A DNA stretch of 64,000 nucleotides from Sweltsa coloradensis. Taxonomy: Eukaryota > Arthropoda > Insecta > Plecoptera > Chloroperlidae. Positions 25,301-37,300 of this stretch are shown piece after piece. The notes under the pieces were generated by a model that saw only the letters and a list, made by a program, of their open reading frames with translations, searched no databases and was not told the origin of the DNA. The translations under genes were made by a program, and so were the position numbers. Location of the stretch: contig JAMZAV010003257.1 in the NCBI GenBank assembly GCA_024449915.1, positions 1-64,000 on the forward strand, given 5' to 3'. Positions within the stretch are counted from its first letter, which is position 1; every line of letters starts with the position of its first letter.

Positions 25301-28300
25301 TTGTCACGGCGTCACTTCACAGTTTAAATCGGCGTAATTGTATAAATGCATCGTTTTTGATAGTGATAGAACCAAGTGAACAACATATCACGGAGAATAT
25401 AGACAATGTTGACGGTCCAAGTCCAAGTGTAGCATCCCGCAAGCCTAGGCCTAGGCCAACCTAACCAAGACGCGTATTTTTTTAACAGTTTCAGATCATA
25501 AGAAACCATTATTAATAGGGATGTGCGGGTAGTGGTTTTTGAAACTCGGGTCGGGCTCGGGTCGGGTAATTGAAAGTACCCTCGGGCTCGGGTAATTGAA
25601 GTAGGCTCGGGTCTGGCTCGGGTAGTGAATTTTTTTTTTATTTGTGAATTCATTTAAAAAAAAAAAAATCCTAGAAAACATTGCATTGGTTGCAGGTAGC
25701 CACTCTGGGCTGTGTTGACACGAAGTACTTCCAAATCGGCGTCTTATGAACTTTGCTTGAGTAGGCCTAGGCCTAGGCCTAGTACAGTGAAACCCGCTAT
25801 TATCGTTTTCCTGCATCAATCGTTCGTTATTCTCGGAAATAATATCGTAACGATCGTTTCTAATATTTCCGACCCAACCCCAAGAAAAACCGATGCGATC
25901 GCGTATTTTTCTCTTCCGGCCGACGAAATCATGCGTTTGTACCAGCCATGCATCTGACGAAATTGCGCGTTTGCACGAGCCTTTCGGTCTGACTCCGCCC
26001 AACGCTCTGCTGCGCGCAACGATGCGCACTAGATCGGACTTCTAGGCCTGCCGCCTAGGCATTAGACGATGTTTATTAGCGTTGTTTCTTTTTCACCATT
26101 CGCCTACGTACGTAATATTCAACTTGCTTTATGCCGTTATTAGCGTTGAATAACCAGAAGACGAGTAATGACGGTCAGTAGGGGCCTAGGGCCTATTACT
26201 CCAGCGGGGACAGCGCCGGAAGACGGGAAGAGCCAAGGACAGCATCATAGCATAGCCGGACCCACGTCGTAGCGATTGGTCCGCTCCGACGTCAGCTGTT
26301 CGTTTGGCGTGTGAGCGGGAGGTTTAAAAGGAGCAGATTGGCGTGTTTCTTTATTACTTCTACCCGACCCGACTTTTTCGGGTAGGAATTGACGGCCCGA
26401 CCCGAGGTCGGGTAATTTTACCTACCCGAAAATTACCCGTTTTTCGGGTACCCGCACAGCCCTAATTATTAATGTTGATTTTGATGTGTTGTCTTCAGGT
26501 TTGACTATGAAAGTTGCATTGCCGCTTAATTTGATCGATCTTATTATGATTTTTCGTCGGAAAGTGATGTTGCTTGTTGGTTGGTTAGGCAAGCCTAGGC
26601 CATAGATCTAGGCCTACCTAGACCCTAGGCTTTCTCCTAAAACGTTTTCCCCACATGATTAAAAATACATCAGAAGAATCCCTGGACATTAATGACAAGA
26701 ATGCGCTGTATTTACTACTTGCAATGTTATTATTGTGCGAGATAAGCCAGGGAACCTAGGCCACTGAGCTCTGTGGCCTAGCTAGGGCCTAGGGCCTAGG
26801 CCTACTTCTGGAGATGGCTTTTCCAAAATGCCTCGTTTTTTAGCTTTCAGGTAGGGCCTAGGCTAGGCCTAATGAGGTGATTTTTAAAACATTTTACTTA
26901 TTATTATGTTGATCTCAATCTCGATATTTGTTTGATCTTGCTCGATCTCGAATTTTGCTCAATCTCGCTCGAAATTCAAGCAGGAATTCTCATTTCTGCT
27001 CGATCTTGCTCAAATTTTAAAATCGCTGCTTGCACAGCCCTAGCAATCAGTATTCTACATCACCTTTTCTCTTCTAGATATGCCCGAATATGTTTAGAAA
27101 AGAAAAGACGATTCCGAAATCGAGTATATCTTGGGCATGCATTATTATATTGCCTGGTTTAGAAATTAGAAATTACCATAGTTCATAACTACTCGACTCG
27201 ACTCGACTCGATACTCGTGAGTATTTAATACTCGACTCGATACTCGACTCGAGGTCAAAATGCACTACTCGCACATCCCTAGCTTTTATTTTGCAGAGTG
27301 CAACATTTTGTGATTTTGTTCTTTGTGTTGGCCCATATTTATTTTACTTTTTATCTGGTAGGTCAAATACTATTTGCAATTTGTAACACAACAATTTGTT
27401 AAAAGTTGTCAGACTGCAACTTTGCATATTTATTATTATTATGAATTATTATAATGAATATTATTATGAATATTTATTACTCCAAATAACCTCATTAGAA
27501 ACTTTTTTTGGGAACATAAAGCCCAGCCTGAAGGGCTGGGGACGACAAAACTTTTCACCTGCTGATGTTGACTACAGCTAGTTTAAATTTGTTTGTTTCG
27601 TCCAGACGCGTCGTGGATTAAGGTAACAATCTACTTTAAATTAGCCTCAGTTGTCATCAGCAGGTGAAAAGTTTTGTTGCCCCCAGCCCTTCAGGCTCGG
27701 CTTTATGTTCTCTATTCTTTCTTAACCTGTTAACCCTTCTCCAATTTAAACTTAACCAGCCGGTTGGCCTTTTCCACACTTTGAACATTAAAAACTTTTG
27801 TACTTTTACAAAGTACAGGGTACCTCCTATGTCACGGCGCTACATATCTCTTTCTTTGTCTGTTAGGCCGACGGTCTCCCGCAGTACCGGCATCAGTCCA
27901 TGCTGCTCGATCTTAGCAACAGGGCGTTCGTGTTCCAATACCTCCACGTGAACGTGACGGAGACGCCCATCATCCCGTACGAAGAGGATCGCTACTACGT
28001 GTACGGCTCTAACAGAGCGTTCGTCTCCGTGGTTGGTGACGTCGTGGGACCCATCTTCCCGACCATGCCCGTCAACGCGTCTTCTCTGCTCCACCTACCC
28101 ATGGTAAGTACCGTGTGACTGTCTAGTAATTTACATAGAATCTGATAAATATTGTATTTATGCAAATAAAGACCTCTATCGTGTAATACACACTCCACTT
28201 TTTGCCACTCAAATTTTTAAAGTACTTTGCTAATCTTTTTGGCCGCACATAATAGTTGAGTTGAGTCAACAATGAACAAATCATATTCAACTGCAGAATT

Positions 28301-31300
28301 ATCTCATAGTATCTCAATAGAATGCCTATTGAGTACCATTGCATTAAAAAGTAGCCTTTATAATTGCGTAAATAGGGTTCTAAGAATGTTATTGTCTAGT
28401 GTATAGGCCCTAGGTCTACTAAATAACAACAGTCTACTGGGACGAACATAAGTCTGCACAAATCACAAAATATTTAAGCATCTGCAATCGTGTGTGCAAT
28501 AGAATTTGTGGTAGGAAACTGAGTGATTACGCCTAGGCCAAACACATGATATTGATTTAAATACGCTTTCTCAATCACTTAATTCAGTCCATATTTTGTA
28601 CAGACCTACTTGCTACGTAGGCTACTATTCTACTAAGTAAAGTACAGTAGGGGGTAGGGCGTATCTTGATTTATTCTATACCTGACATTTCATGTGGTTT
28701 TCAGGATTGTGCTGAGCAAACTATGTTCAGCTTTGCAGCCACTCTGTACACGACTATGTACATGCGACTCATCAACCAGCGCAATCGTACGTTGGAGAAG
28801 CAATCCTTCTACCACCTGAACATCGGCTATCAACGTCAGCTGTCTTTCATGAACAAGGACGGATCTTTCAGCTTGTTCCGCAGTGACTGGTGAGCATTAC
28901 GCTTTGATACTAACTTGACGGATTTGACCGTGCTCAACTAGATATTTCATATAGGCCTATACTTTTACTACTGTTAGTCATACCTTCATTGTAGATGATA
29001 AAATAGCACAATGAGTAACTACTCACTCTTGAGTAATAAAGACCACTTGTTGGTCGAAACGTATCGGCAACGTGTATATTCATCTATTTTTGTCTGTGCG
29101 ACCTACCTAACGTTTTAAGGTAAGCTGTTGTACTTTTGTACCTTTCCCCTCACTGAAACATGTTTATTCATGTTTTCAGTTTAAACGATGTTATAGGAGA
29201 TATTTAGCTTGTCCACCACCGAGTGATATATCCTCATGGCTAACACAATTGATTGTGTTGCAGGAACCAGTCTTCGTCGAGCGTGTGGCTGACCGCGTAC
29301 TGCGCTCGCGTCTTCCAAGAGGCGAGCTTCTACGAGTGGGAGAACTACATCTACATCGACCCCCAGGTGATATCCAAGGCCGTGGCCTACGTGCTTGACC
29401 ACCAGACTGACGAGGGGTCGTTCTACGAGGTCACCTGGCTGCCCGACCGCAAGGTCAACGACTCCAACCTTCAGATCGTCAACAACGCGAGCCATCCGTT
29501 TGTCAACAACCCTGTGCGCTTCCGGAACATATCGCTCACGGCGCACTGTCTCATCACACTAGTCACCGTCAAGGATCTCACGGGGTATGTATTGTAGGGA
29601 GCCCAAGGGATACGTGTAAAGCAGGTGCCTATTTTACCAACGCTAGCTCTTCAATTGGGCTTTGCCGACAAAGCTTTTCGCTGGTTGCACCACCGTATTA
29701 TCAGCCCTATCTGCTACGAATCATCAACATAATAGGCCGTGACTGAATGGCTCACTCCGCGTAGTTCTTTGAGCACGGCCGTGTGGATCATCTAGTCTGG
29801 GCTTATACTAAGGTGGTGCTGCAAGTGTGAGAAAGTGGTAGTGCAAAGCCCAATTGTAAGTTTTCTTACAGTCCCTTTTAAATTCTTGCAAAGCTAGAAA
29901 GCCAATAAATACTGCAGCCCTATTTGCTATTATTTTTATGTGGATATTTATGGAAACTATAAACAAATACTGGAATTGGAATAGCTTTGCTTCTAATATG
30001 GTCTACTCCCCGAATTATACACAGGCGGAGGTGGCGAATAAAAAACTTGGCGCAATGGGCTGGAACTGGAACCAAGTATTAGTCAGTGTTGCCAGCCATA
30101 GGATAATTATCGTCCGTCTGCACTGAAATATAAAAAATGAGTTGGTAGGACTGGCGCTGGTGGCGCGGCGGTGAGTCTGGGTGGAACTTCCTTGAAATCG
30201 TTGGACTCTACCTGACTAGACTGTATAATAGCGAAGCTGTTCCCATTGCAGTGTTTGCTATTAAGGTGTACACTAGGTACTTAACTGAACGTTGTGTTGC
30301 AGAACCTCGGCTCTCGCGTCTCTCAGGCTCAGACTCGCGCGATCTTATGGCTCGAGCGCAACCTGAGGCTGCTGGACGAGAAGGGTGAACCGTACCAGGT
30401 GGCGCTGGTCGCGTACGCACTCATGCTGGCAAAGGCCTCCACCTCCGAGATGGCGTTCGGTATCTTGGCCAGGCACGCGCGCAACGAGGGTAAGTACTCA
30501 TGATGATCTAATACTATGTTTAGAATTAATTGATCCGAAAGAGTTGAGGGATTAAAATATCCTTTTTTTGTTGTAATTTAAATTTAAATTTTGCTAGGAC
30601 ATGTAGGCCTACATTTCATATAATACAATAACACAATTTATAGTGTACGTGGCCTTTCAGCTAATAGGCCTACAAACTCATGTTTAAAATATTAAGTAAG
30701 TTAAGACAATAAAAATATGTCATTAATTAGAAACTCAAAATAATATGTAACAAATTGTAAATATTTATTAAAGAAAAGTAATAAGGTTCATTTAAGCAGT
30801 CATCAATAATATCAAGTATAACTAGAGATACGTTATTTTCGTATTAACGAAAAACGCGAAAAAAATAAAAATTGCTTAAAAACGCGATTTTTTTATTTTT
30901 CTCGACGTTTCATGGTCTTTGGGAGCATTTAAAATAGTTTTCTATTTCGCGAATTAATGCGAAAAACTGCTTTTGTGGCGAATAATTGCTAATTCGCGAA
31001 ATAAGCGCGAATTATCCTAAAATTCCAGTTTGAGAGCGATTTTCCAAAATTGCGTCGTCAAAAACGGGAAATTCCGAAAAAGTTGTTTTGATTTTCGTGG
31101 CACTATCGTGACGTAGACCCTGAATGCAGCGACGAGTAGTCGCTCCGCCCACATTCGCCAAGCGACCAGAGTCCTTGCTAGCCATTGGCTCCCTGCCGCG
31201 CCCGAGCGCCAATCACGAGCGCTGTTTGTATTGACGTGACGCGTCACGGTGACGCTAGCAGCTTACACTTGGCAGCCTACACCTAGCATTGCATCGTGTG

Positions 31301-34300
31301 TTGTTGTTTCGATAAGTAAACAGAATGGGACGCACAAAGTCAATTACGATTCAGCAGAGAGCAGCGTGTTTTAAAGATGATAAGTTCTTCGTTAGTGACT
31401 CCAACATTCTCATGTGTGGTATTTGTAACTGTAGGCTAGACTGGGAGAAAAAAGATACCCTTAACAAACATATTATTGGCGCTGGTCACGTGAAGAAAAA
31501 GGAGGACTTCCATCAAAAGGGCAGCGGAAGGTAAAACGCCGAAACGACAGTCTTCTATTGCATTGCTTGCGGAAAAGCAAAAGAAAGCAAAGTTGGAAAA
31601 AGTGACGTTCATCGACGCAACTGTGAAGATGTGTTTGAAATCTAATATACCTCTGAACAAGTTGGACCATCCTGCAGTCCGAGAATATTTTCAAACGTAA
31701 GTAGGCCTTAGTAGGCCCTACCCTAGTCTCGTTTTAACCTTCAGTAGCTAGGCTAGCCTAGGCCTAGGCTAGGCCTAGGGCATTGAATAACCAGCTAGGG
31801 GCTAGCCTAGGCCTAGCCCAACCTAGCCCTAAAATTAATGTTCCTTGGCATTTGCCTACAGTTAGCCTGCAGTCCTAGGCTAGGCCCTAGCCTAGGCCTA
31901 TGCTTGGGAGATTTCTTAACTTCTAGGGCTAGCCTAGGCCTAGTAGGCCCTAGGCCTAGTAGGCTTTAGGCCTAGTAGGCTTTAGGCCTAGTAGGCCCTC
32001 AAGTGTATTTGGGCTCAAGGCCTAGTAGGCTTGTGCTGAATCCTAGATATAGCCCTAGGCTCATGCTTGGAGGTTGTAATTTCAAGCCTAGCTAAATCTA
32101 TGGGAGCCTGGACTTGTACTGAAGCCTAGGCCTAGGCCCTAGGCTAGGTAGGTAGGCCTAGGCCTTCAGTAGTTAGCCCTAGCCTACCTAGGCCTAAAAT
32201 ATTAATGTGCCTTGGCATTTGCCTTCAATTAGCCTGCAGTCCTAGCCCAGGCTTAGCCTAGTCCATGATTGGGAGAGTTCATTTCTTAACTTCTAGGCCT
32301 AGGCCTAGGCCCTTGTGTATTTGGGGCTCAAGGCCTAGGCTTGTGCTTAATTTTAGAGCTAGGCCTAGGCCCTAGAGACCCCTGCTTGGAGGTTGTAATT
32401 TCAAGCCTAGCTAAATCTGTGGGAGCCTAGACTTGTACTGAAGCCTAGGCTAGGTAGGCCTAGAAAAAAAAAATGTTATTTTAACAGGTGTGTGTTGTTT
32501 TGTGTGTTTCAGGTACATTCCGGGTTCTGGAGATCTGCCGACGGCAGATGCACTACGGCGAGACTACATGCAGCCAATTGCTGACGAGATGAAAGAATGA
32601 TCTTCGAGAAAGCATCAAAGACAAGAAAATAGTGGTAGTCGTCGACGAAACATCCGACTGCAGGGGTCGGTGTGTGCTGGCCATTTTGTTTCGGACGATG
32701 ACTCCGACAGCGACGCAAGAAGTGTTTTTAGCTAGTTGCACATTCTTGGACAATGCAACTGGTTCAACGTGCTGCCAAGCAATTAATGAGAGTCTCGCGT
32801 CATATGGTGTAGAGTACCACAATGTTCTCGGTGTAGTGTCTGACTCCGCAAGATATATGACGACTTGCTACAATGCAATCAACACATTACTTGGAGAGCA
32901 TTTATTGCACTACCAGTGTTTTGCACATAAAGTCAACCTTGTAGGCGAGATCTTCATGAAAGAGCTCTCCCAGCTCAATCTGTTCGTCGTGAAAACCAAG
33001 ATGGCTTTTCTGAATGCAAGAAAGATGAAGAGTGCATATATAAAATTCCTTGAAGAGGAGTACCCCACCCTCCAGCAGTGCTGTTTCCAAATCCAGTGGT
33101 TACCCGATGGAATTCATGGTCCCGGTCAGTGATGTACCTAGACAAGTACACTGTTGCACTCATGGATTTTGTGGAACAGTATGAATCGAAGAACGCCAGT
33201 GCCGAGTACCTGCTAGAGCAATTTGCTGACCCTGCATCCAAGCGCGCACTCTTACTTCAGATGAAGTTTGTTGCAGAGTCATGCGAAAAGTTTGTGGAAC
33301 TCATCAACGTTCTTGAGGGTTCAAAGTTCCCATATGCCCATCTTCTGTGGGACGAGTTGGAACAGCTTGCGGCTTTGCTAAAGCGGCTTGCTGATGGCCA
33401 CTTCCAGCAACGTACAAATGCTGCCGTGACTTCAATAAAGAGTGTTATTGAGAAGGAAACACTGAGAAATGTGTTGCGTCAATGCGCACAAAAAAGTGGG
33501 TGCAAGCTAGCAACCCACATGGCTCCTGGCACAACAAACAACTTGTACAAAGCAGCTGGTCAACTGTTTAACCCTTCAATTGCTGCCCAGTCATTAACCC
33601 CAAACATACAATCAATAAAAAGCTGTCTGCCAAAGTTACCAGCTTTTTCAGAAGTTGATGAGGATTCCTTTTTAGAGGGGTACCTTCATTTTTACAAGCA
33701 ACTTTCTAACATGGTTCGAGACGACCAAAACATCGATGTAATCCAAAACTTGATGGCCATGAAGGTTACAAAACCGGAGTTTGCGGTGCCAGCTCTACAA
33801 ACTATCTGGGCTCCTGTTAATAGTGTAGACGCCGAAAGGTTCTTCAGTCGTTACAATTTGATTCTAACCGACAGACGCACAAGAATGAAGACTTCAACCA
33901 TTGAAACTTGTGCAATGCTATCCTTCAACCAGTAGTAGTAGTAGTAGAAGACTAAAGATTTGCTTAAGTGTTTCATACTAACCCCACCGACATGCAGTTC
34001 TGCTGTAAAATGTGTTTCATACTAATCCCACCGACATGCAGTTCTGCTGTAAAAAATAAATATCTACATCTGAAAAACTTGTCTATGGTGGTAATTTGCA
34101 AGGTTCATGTTGTTAACAAAGAGTGCTAGCCGTATGCGTGTTTTTGTTTCAAGCCCAATATTTTTTTGGTCAGATTAGCTAATTACACTCTCAAACTTCA
34201 TGAAAAACTTGCAAAATACTCCATTCATACAGTGTACATCAATTTTAGTCCCAATCCTTCGATTTGACCGTTTGAATCCCGAAAATTCCATTTGTGATAG

Positions 34301-37300
34301 TTCGCTAAAAATTCGCTAGTTTCCAAATAATTAATGCTATAAATGCTAAATTTCAAATAATTAATGCTAAATTTAAAAAAAATTAATGCTATAAAGTCTT
34401 ATCTCTAAGTATAACAGCAAATTTTTGTGATTGTATCTGTAAGGTAATCATTAAGACTAGGGCCTACACCGAATAGTATTTTTACGAACGGATAATCGTT
34501 TAAGAAACCGGTTAAAAACCGGTTTTTGCTCCGCAAGATTTTGTGTGTATATCCCCCCCCCCCCCCGCCACTGCACTTAACAGCTCTTAAGACAAGCACT
34601 CATCAGTTATCGTAATCCAAGACGTAATGCTGTCCCATAAACAATGACGTGTGATGAAGTAGTATTTCATAATCACGAAAGAGGAACAGCTGCAGGTCAT
34701 TAAGATAATACTCGCGATTCCTTGCATCTGCTTTATATTATCTTGTCACAGTCTAGTCAAGGTCACAATGCGTTGCGCGCGGGGGCGGGGCTGGGGCCCG
34801 AATACTGGAGAGTAAACAAGATAAGGAAAGGCTAGCCTATGCAGTATCTCTATTCCCATGTGATTAATTTCAGTTATTACCACTGGTGACAGCTTTAATT
34901 GACATCTAGCAGATTGAAAACATAAGAATTGTTATGGTTATTATTTACGCAGTATAATCTCTGGAGATCGCGAGTGGTTAAGACAAATGGGTTGGGGGTG
35001 GGTGGGGGGGGGGGGGGGGGGGAGGGGGCATACTCAACACACTGCCACAAGTTGGCGGCATGAACAAAGGACATTGTAATTCGAAAGAAAAATCGCCGCC
35101 AAGCACAAAAGAAGTGAGAAAGCGCATGTTTAGATTAACCTTCAGCATAAAATGTGACAACTGTGTTGCATGAAAAAACGCGGCGAAATGAAAAAAACGT
35201 GATTTTTGAATTTTCGAAAAAACCGGTTTACGAAATAAAAAACCGATTTCCCACGAAACCGGTTTCAAACCGGTTTCCGATTATTCGATGTAGGCCCTAA
35301 TTAAGACAATAGTAGACTTGCAGGTAACAGTCACTATTTATGAAGTTCTCCTGACATTGTCGCTTTTTTTCTTTTCTTCAGACAATTTTTGCAAACAAAT
35401 TCACCAAAATCAGGAGAAAAAAATTGTTAATCAGTGTCGGTATGAACAAAGTTGTGCAATGGTAGTTGGGTAACATTGTTGATTGTGTATTGTATGTTTT
35501 AGGACAGATTTTCCATGTTAAATATTTTAACTCTTCAGAGTTTTCGTGATAGTTATCAAACGGCACAATTAATGCAGGTTAGCCCCGGACATGACGTGTT
35601 GTGTTGTGTTTAGATGGCCTGATGTACTGGGGCAAGGAGCACGTCCCCTCACCCCCGACCAAGCAAGAGAACCAGAAGCCGTTCCTGTTGCCGCGGCTGC
35701 CCTACAAGTACGACGCAATCAACATCGAGACGACGGCCTACGCACTTCTTGTGTACGTCAAGCGGCAAGAGGTGATGACCGACTCCATCGTCAAGTGGCT
35801 CAACGCACAGCGGCTGACGGACGGGGGGTGGGCGTCGACCCAGGTCAGTCCTCTAGGCCTAGTATTAGGTTACTTGATAGTCTGTCATTAATCCACACAC
35901 AGACTGCTAAAAGTTGGAAAGTGCTAAATAAATATGTTTGTGTCTTTTACCAGTGTAGGTTGCTATGAATTCAGCTGAACTTATTGCACATAGTCACTGC
36001 ATTTCTTGAAGAATATCAAGGTTTGCAATCTAAAAGAATACTGTGTTTCTCTAAAATTTCATACTCTCAAAACTAAAGGCTATGGATCAAGAATGTCCAC
36101 TGAAAACTTTTTTTTTTCATTTAGCAATAATTTTAGAGTAACACTGCAGTTCAACATTGAATTGATTGTAAAATATGACTCCTTGAACCCAAATTTCAGT
36201 ATTTTAATATTTCAATTCAAAAGTCATTAGGCCTATTAATTATTACAATCTCGTAATTTTTTTGAAGATTTGTGAATTAAAAATGTGTGCTTTAGTCCAC
36301 GTTATTTTGGTCAAAGTTTCCCGACATTTAAAAAAGTAGATGGACAAGTTGTTGCACCCTCTCAACGACCTCCTATTTCTTGTTCTAGGACTCGGCGATT
36401 GCGATGAAGGCTCTTATAGAGTACACGGACAGCTCTCGTCTGAGGGACGTCTCCTCGCTGACGGTGACCATCGAGGCCACTGCGTTGCCGGGACAGACCA
36501 AGATCATCCACGTCAACGCCAACAACATCGCACAGCTGCAGAAGATAGAGGTGAGTGTTGGCGAGCAAGCTAGGCTCACACAACCCAACTCCCATACAAC
36601 AGTGATTGATATTAACTTCCTCAGTGAGTGAAGAGGTAGTCTCTATAATGTAAGGCCCTATTAGTCAAATGGATGCAAATAATTAGTTTTGAATTGAATG
36701 AACTAAAAAGTAGGCTGGCTGTTGGTTTGGGGTTGGTGTAAAATAAAGAATTGGGATGGGCGGCAACAGGGAGGGGTTGGAGGAGAAATCACAGGGGGTT
36801 TAAATTAGATTTGTTGCAGAATACTTGTATACTTGCTCCAACAAAAGAATGCAGGTGCTTGGTAGTGGTGGGGGTAGAATAAATGCGCGGTAAAAGGAAT
36901 GTCGCCTTTGTGTATGAAAGAGAAATATCTTTTACTAACGCAAGCAAAAATTATCTGTGCTAGATCACAGAGTTCCTCAGTGTTCAAGATCCACGCTGAG
37001 CTAGCGTGAATAGAAATGACAAAGTTGTTATGTTTGGAAAACAATTTCGAACCAACTGCATTCTTTCGTTGGGACCACTATAGTGTCCGCTTTTTGAACT
37101 TGATATCATTAAATGTACCAGCGGCCTATATTTTATGTAGTAATTTGGTATTACTTGAAAAAAATTTATACACAAGCAATTCCAGTTGGACACTTGATTT
37201 ACCGATATTGTCCAAGATCCTCTAACCACACTTTGTTTTTTAAATGACTATTTATTCATTAAAATTCCACCAATGTCTGCTCCTGATTGTGATTATGAAT

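Larger units (their letters stand above)
30823..34407 (+). mobile_element. hAT transposon, 3,585 bp, autonomous-type
   Basis: Ends TAGAGATA at 30,823 and TATCTCTA at 34,407 are inverted; an exact 8-bp duplication AGTATAAC flanks them (30,815-30,822 and 34,408-34,415). Inside is a two-exon transposase with a BED-type finger, an RNase-H-like catalytic core and a hATC dimerisation domain, then an AATAAA near 34,058. Subterminal regions repeat ATTAATGC and TTCGCGAA words. Sense orientation in intron 20 of the Mcr-like gene. Confidence 0.95.

Noticed and set aside
24979..26029. Minus-strand 177-codon Pro/Arg-rich frame
   Set aside because: Produced by the repetitive CGGGTA/ACTCG words of the nested hAT elements, not a gene.
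31700..32465. A CRISPR-like or telomere-like array
   Set aside because: The TAGGCC hexamers have no regular spacer structure and are not a known telomere unit; the block is an intron of a eukaryotic transposase.
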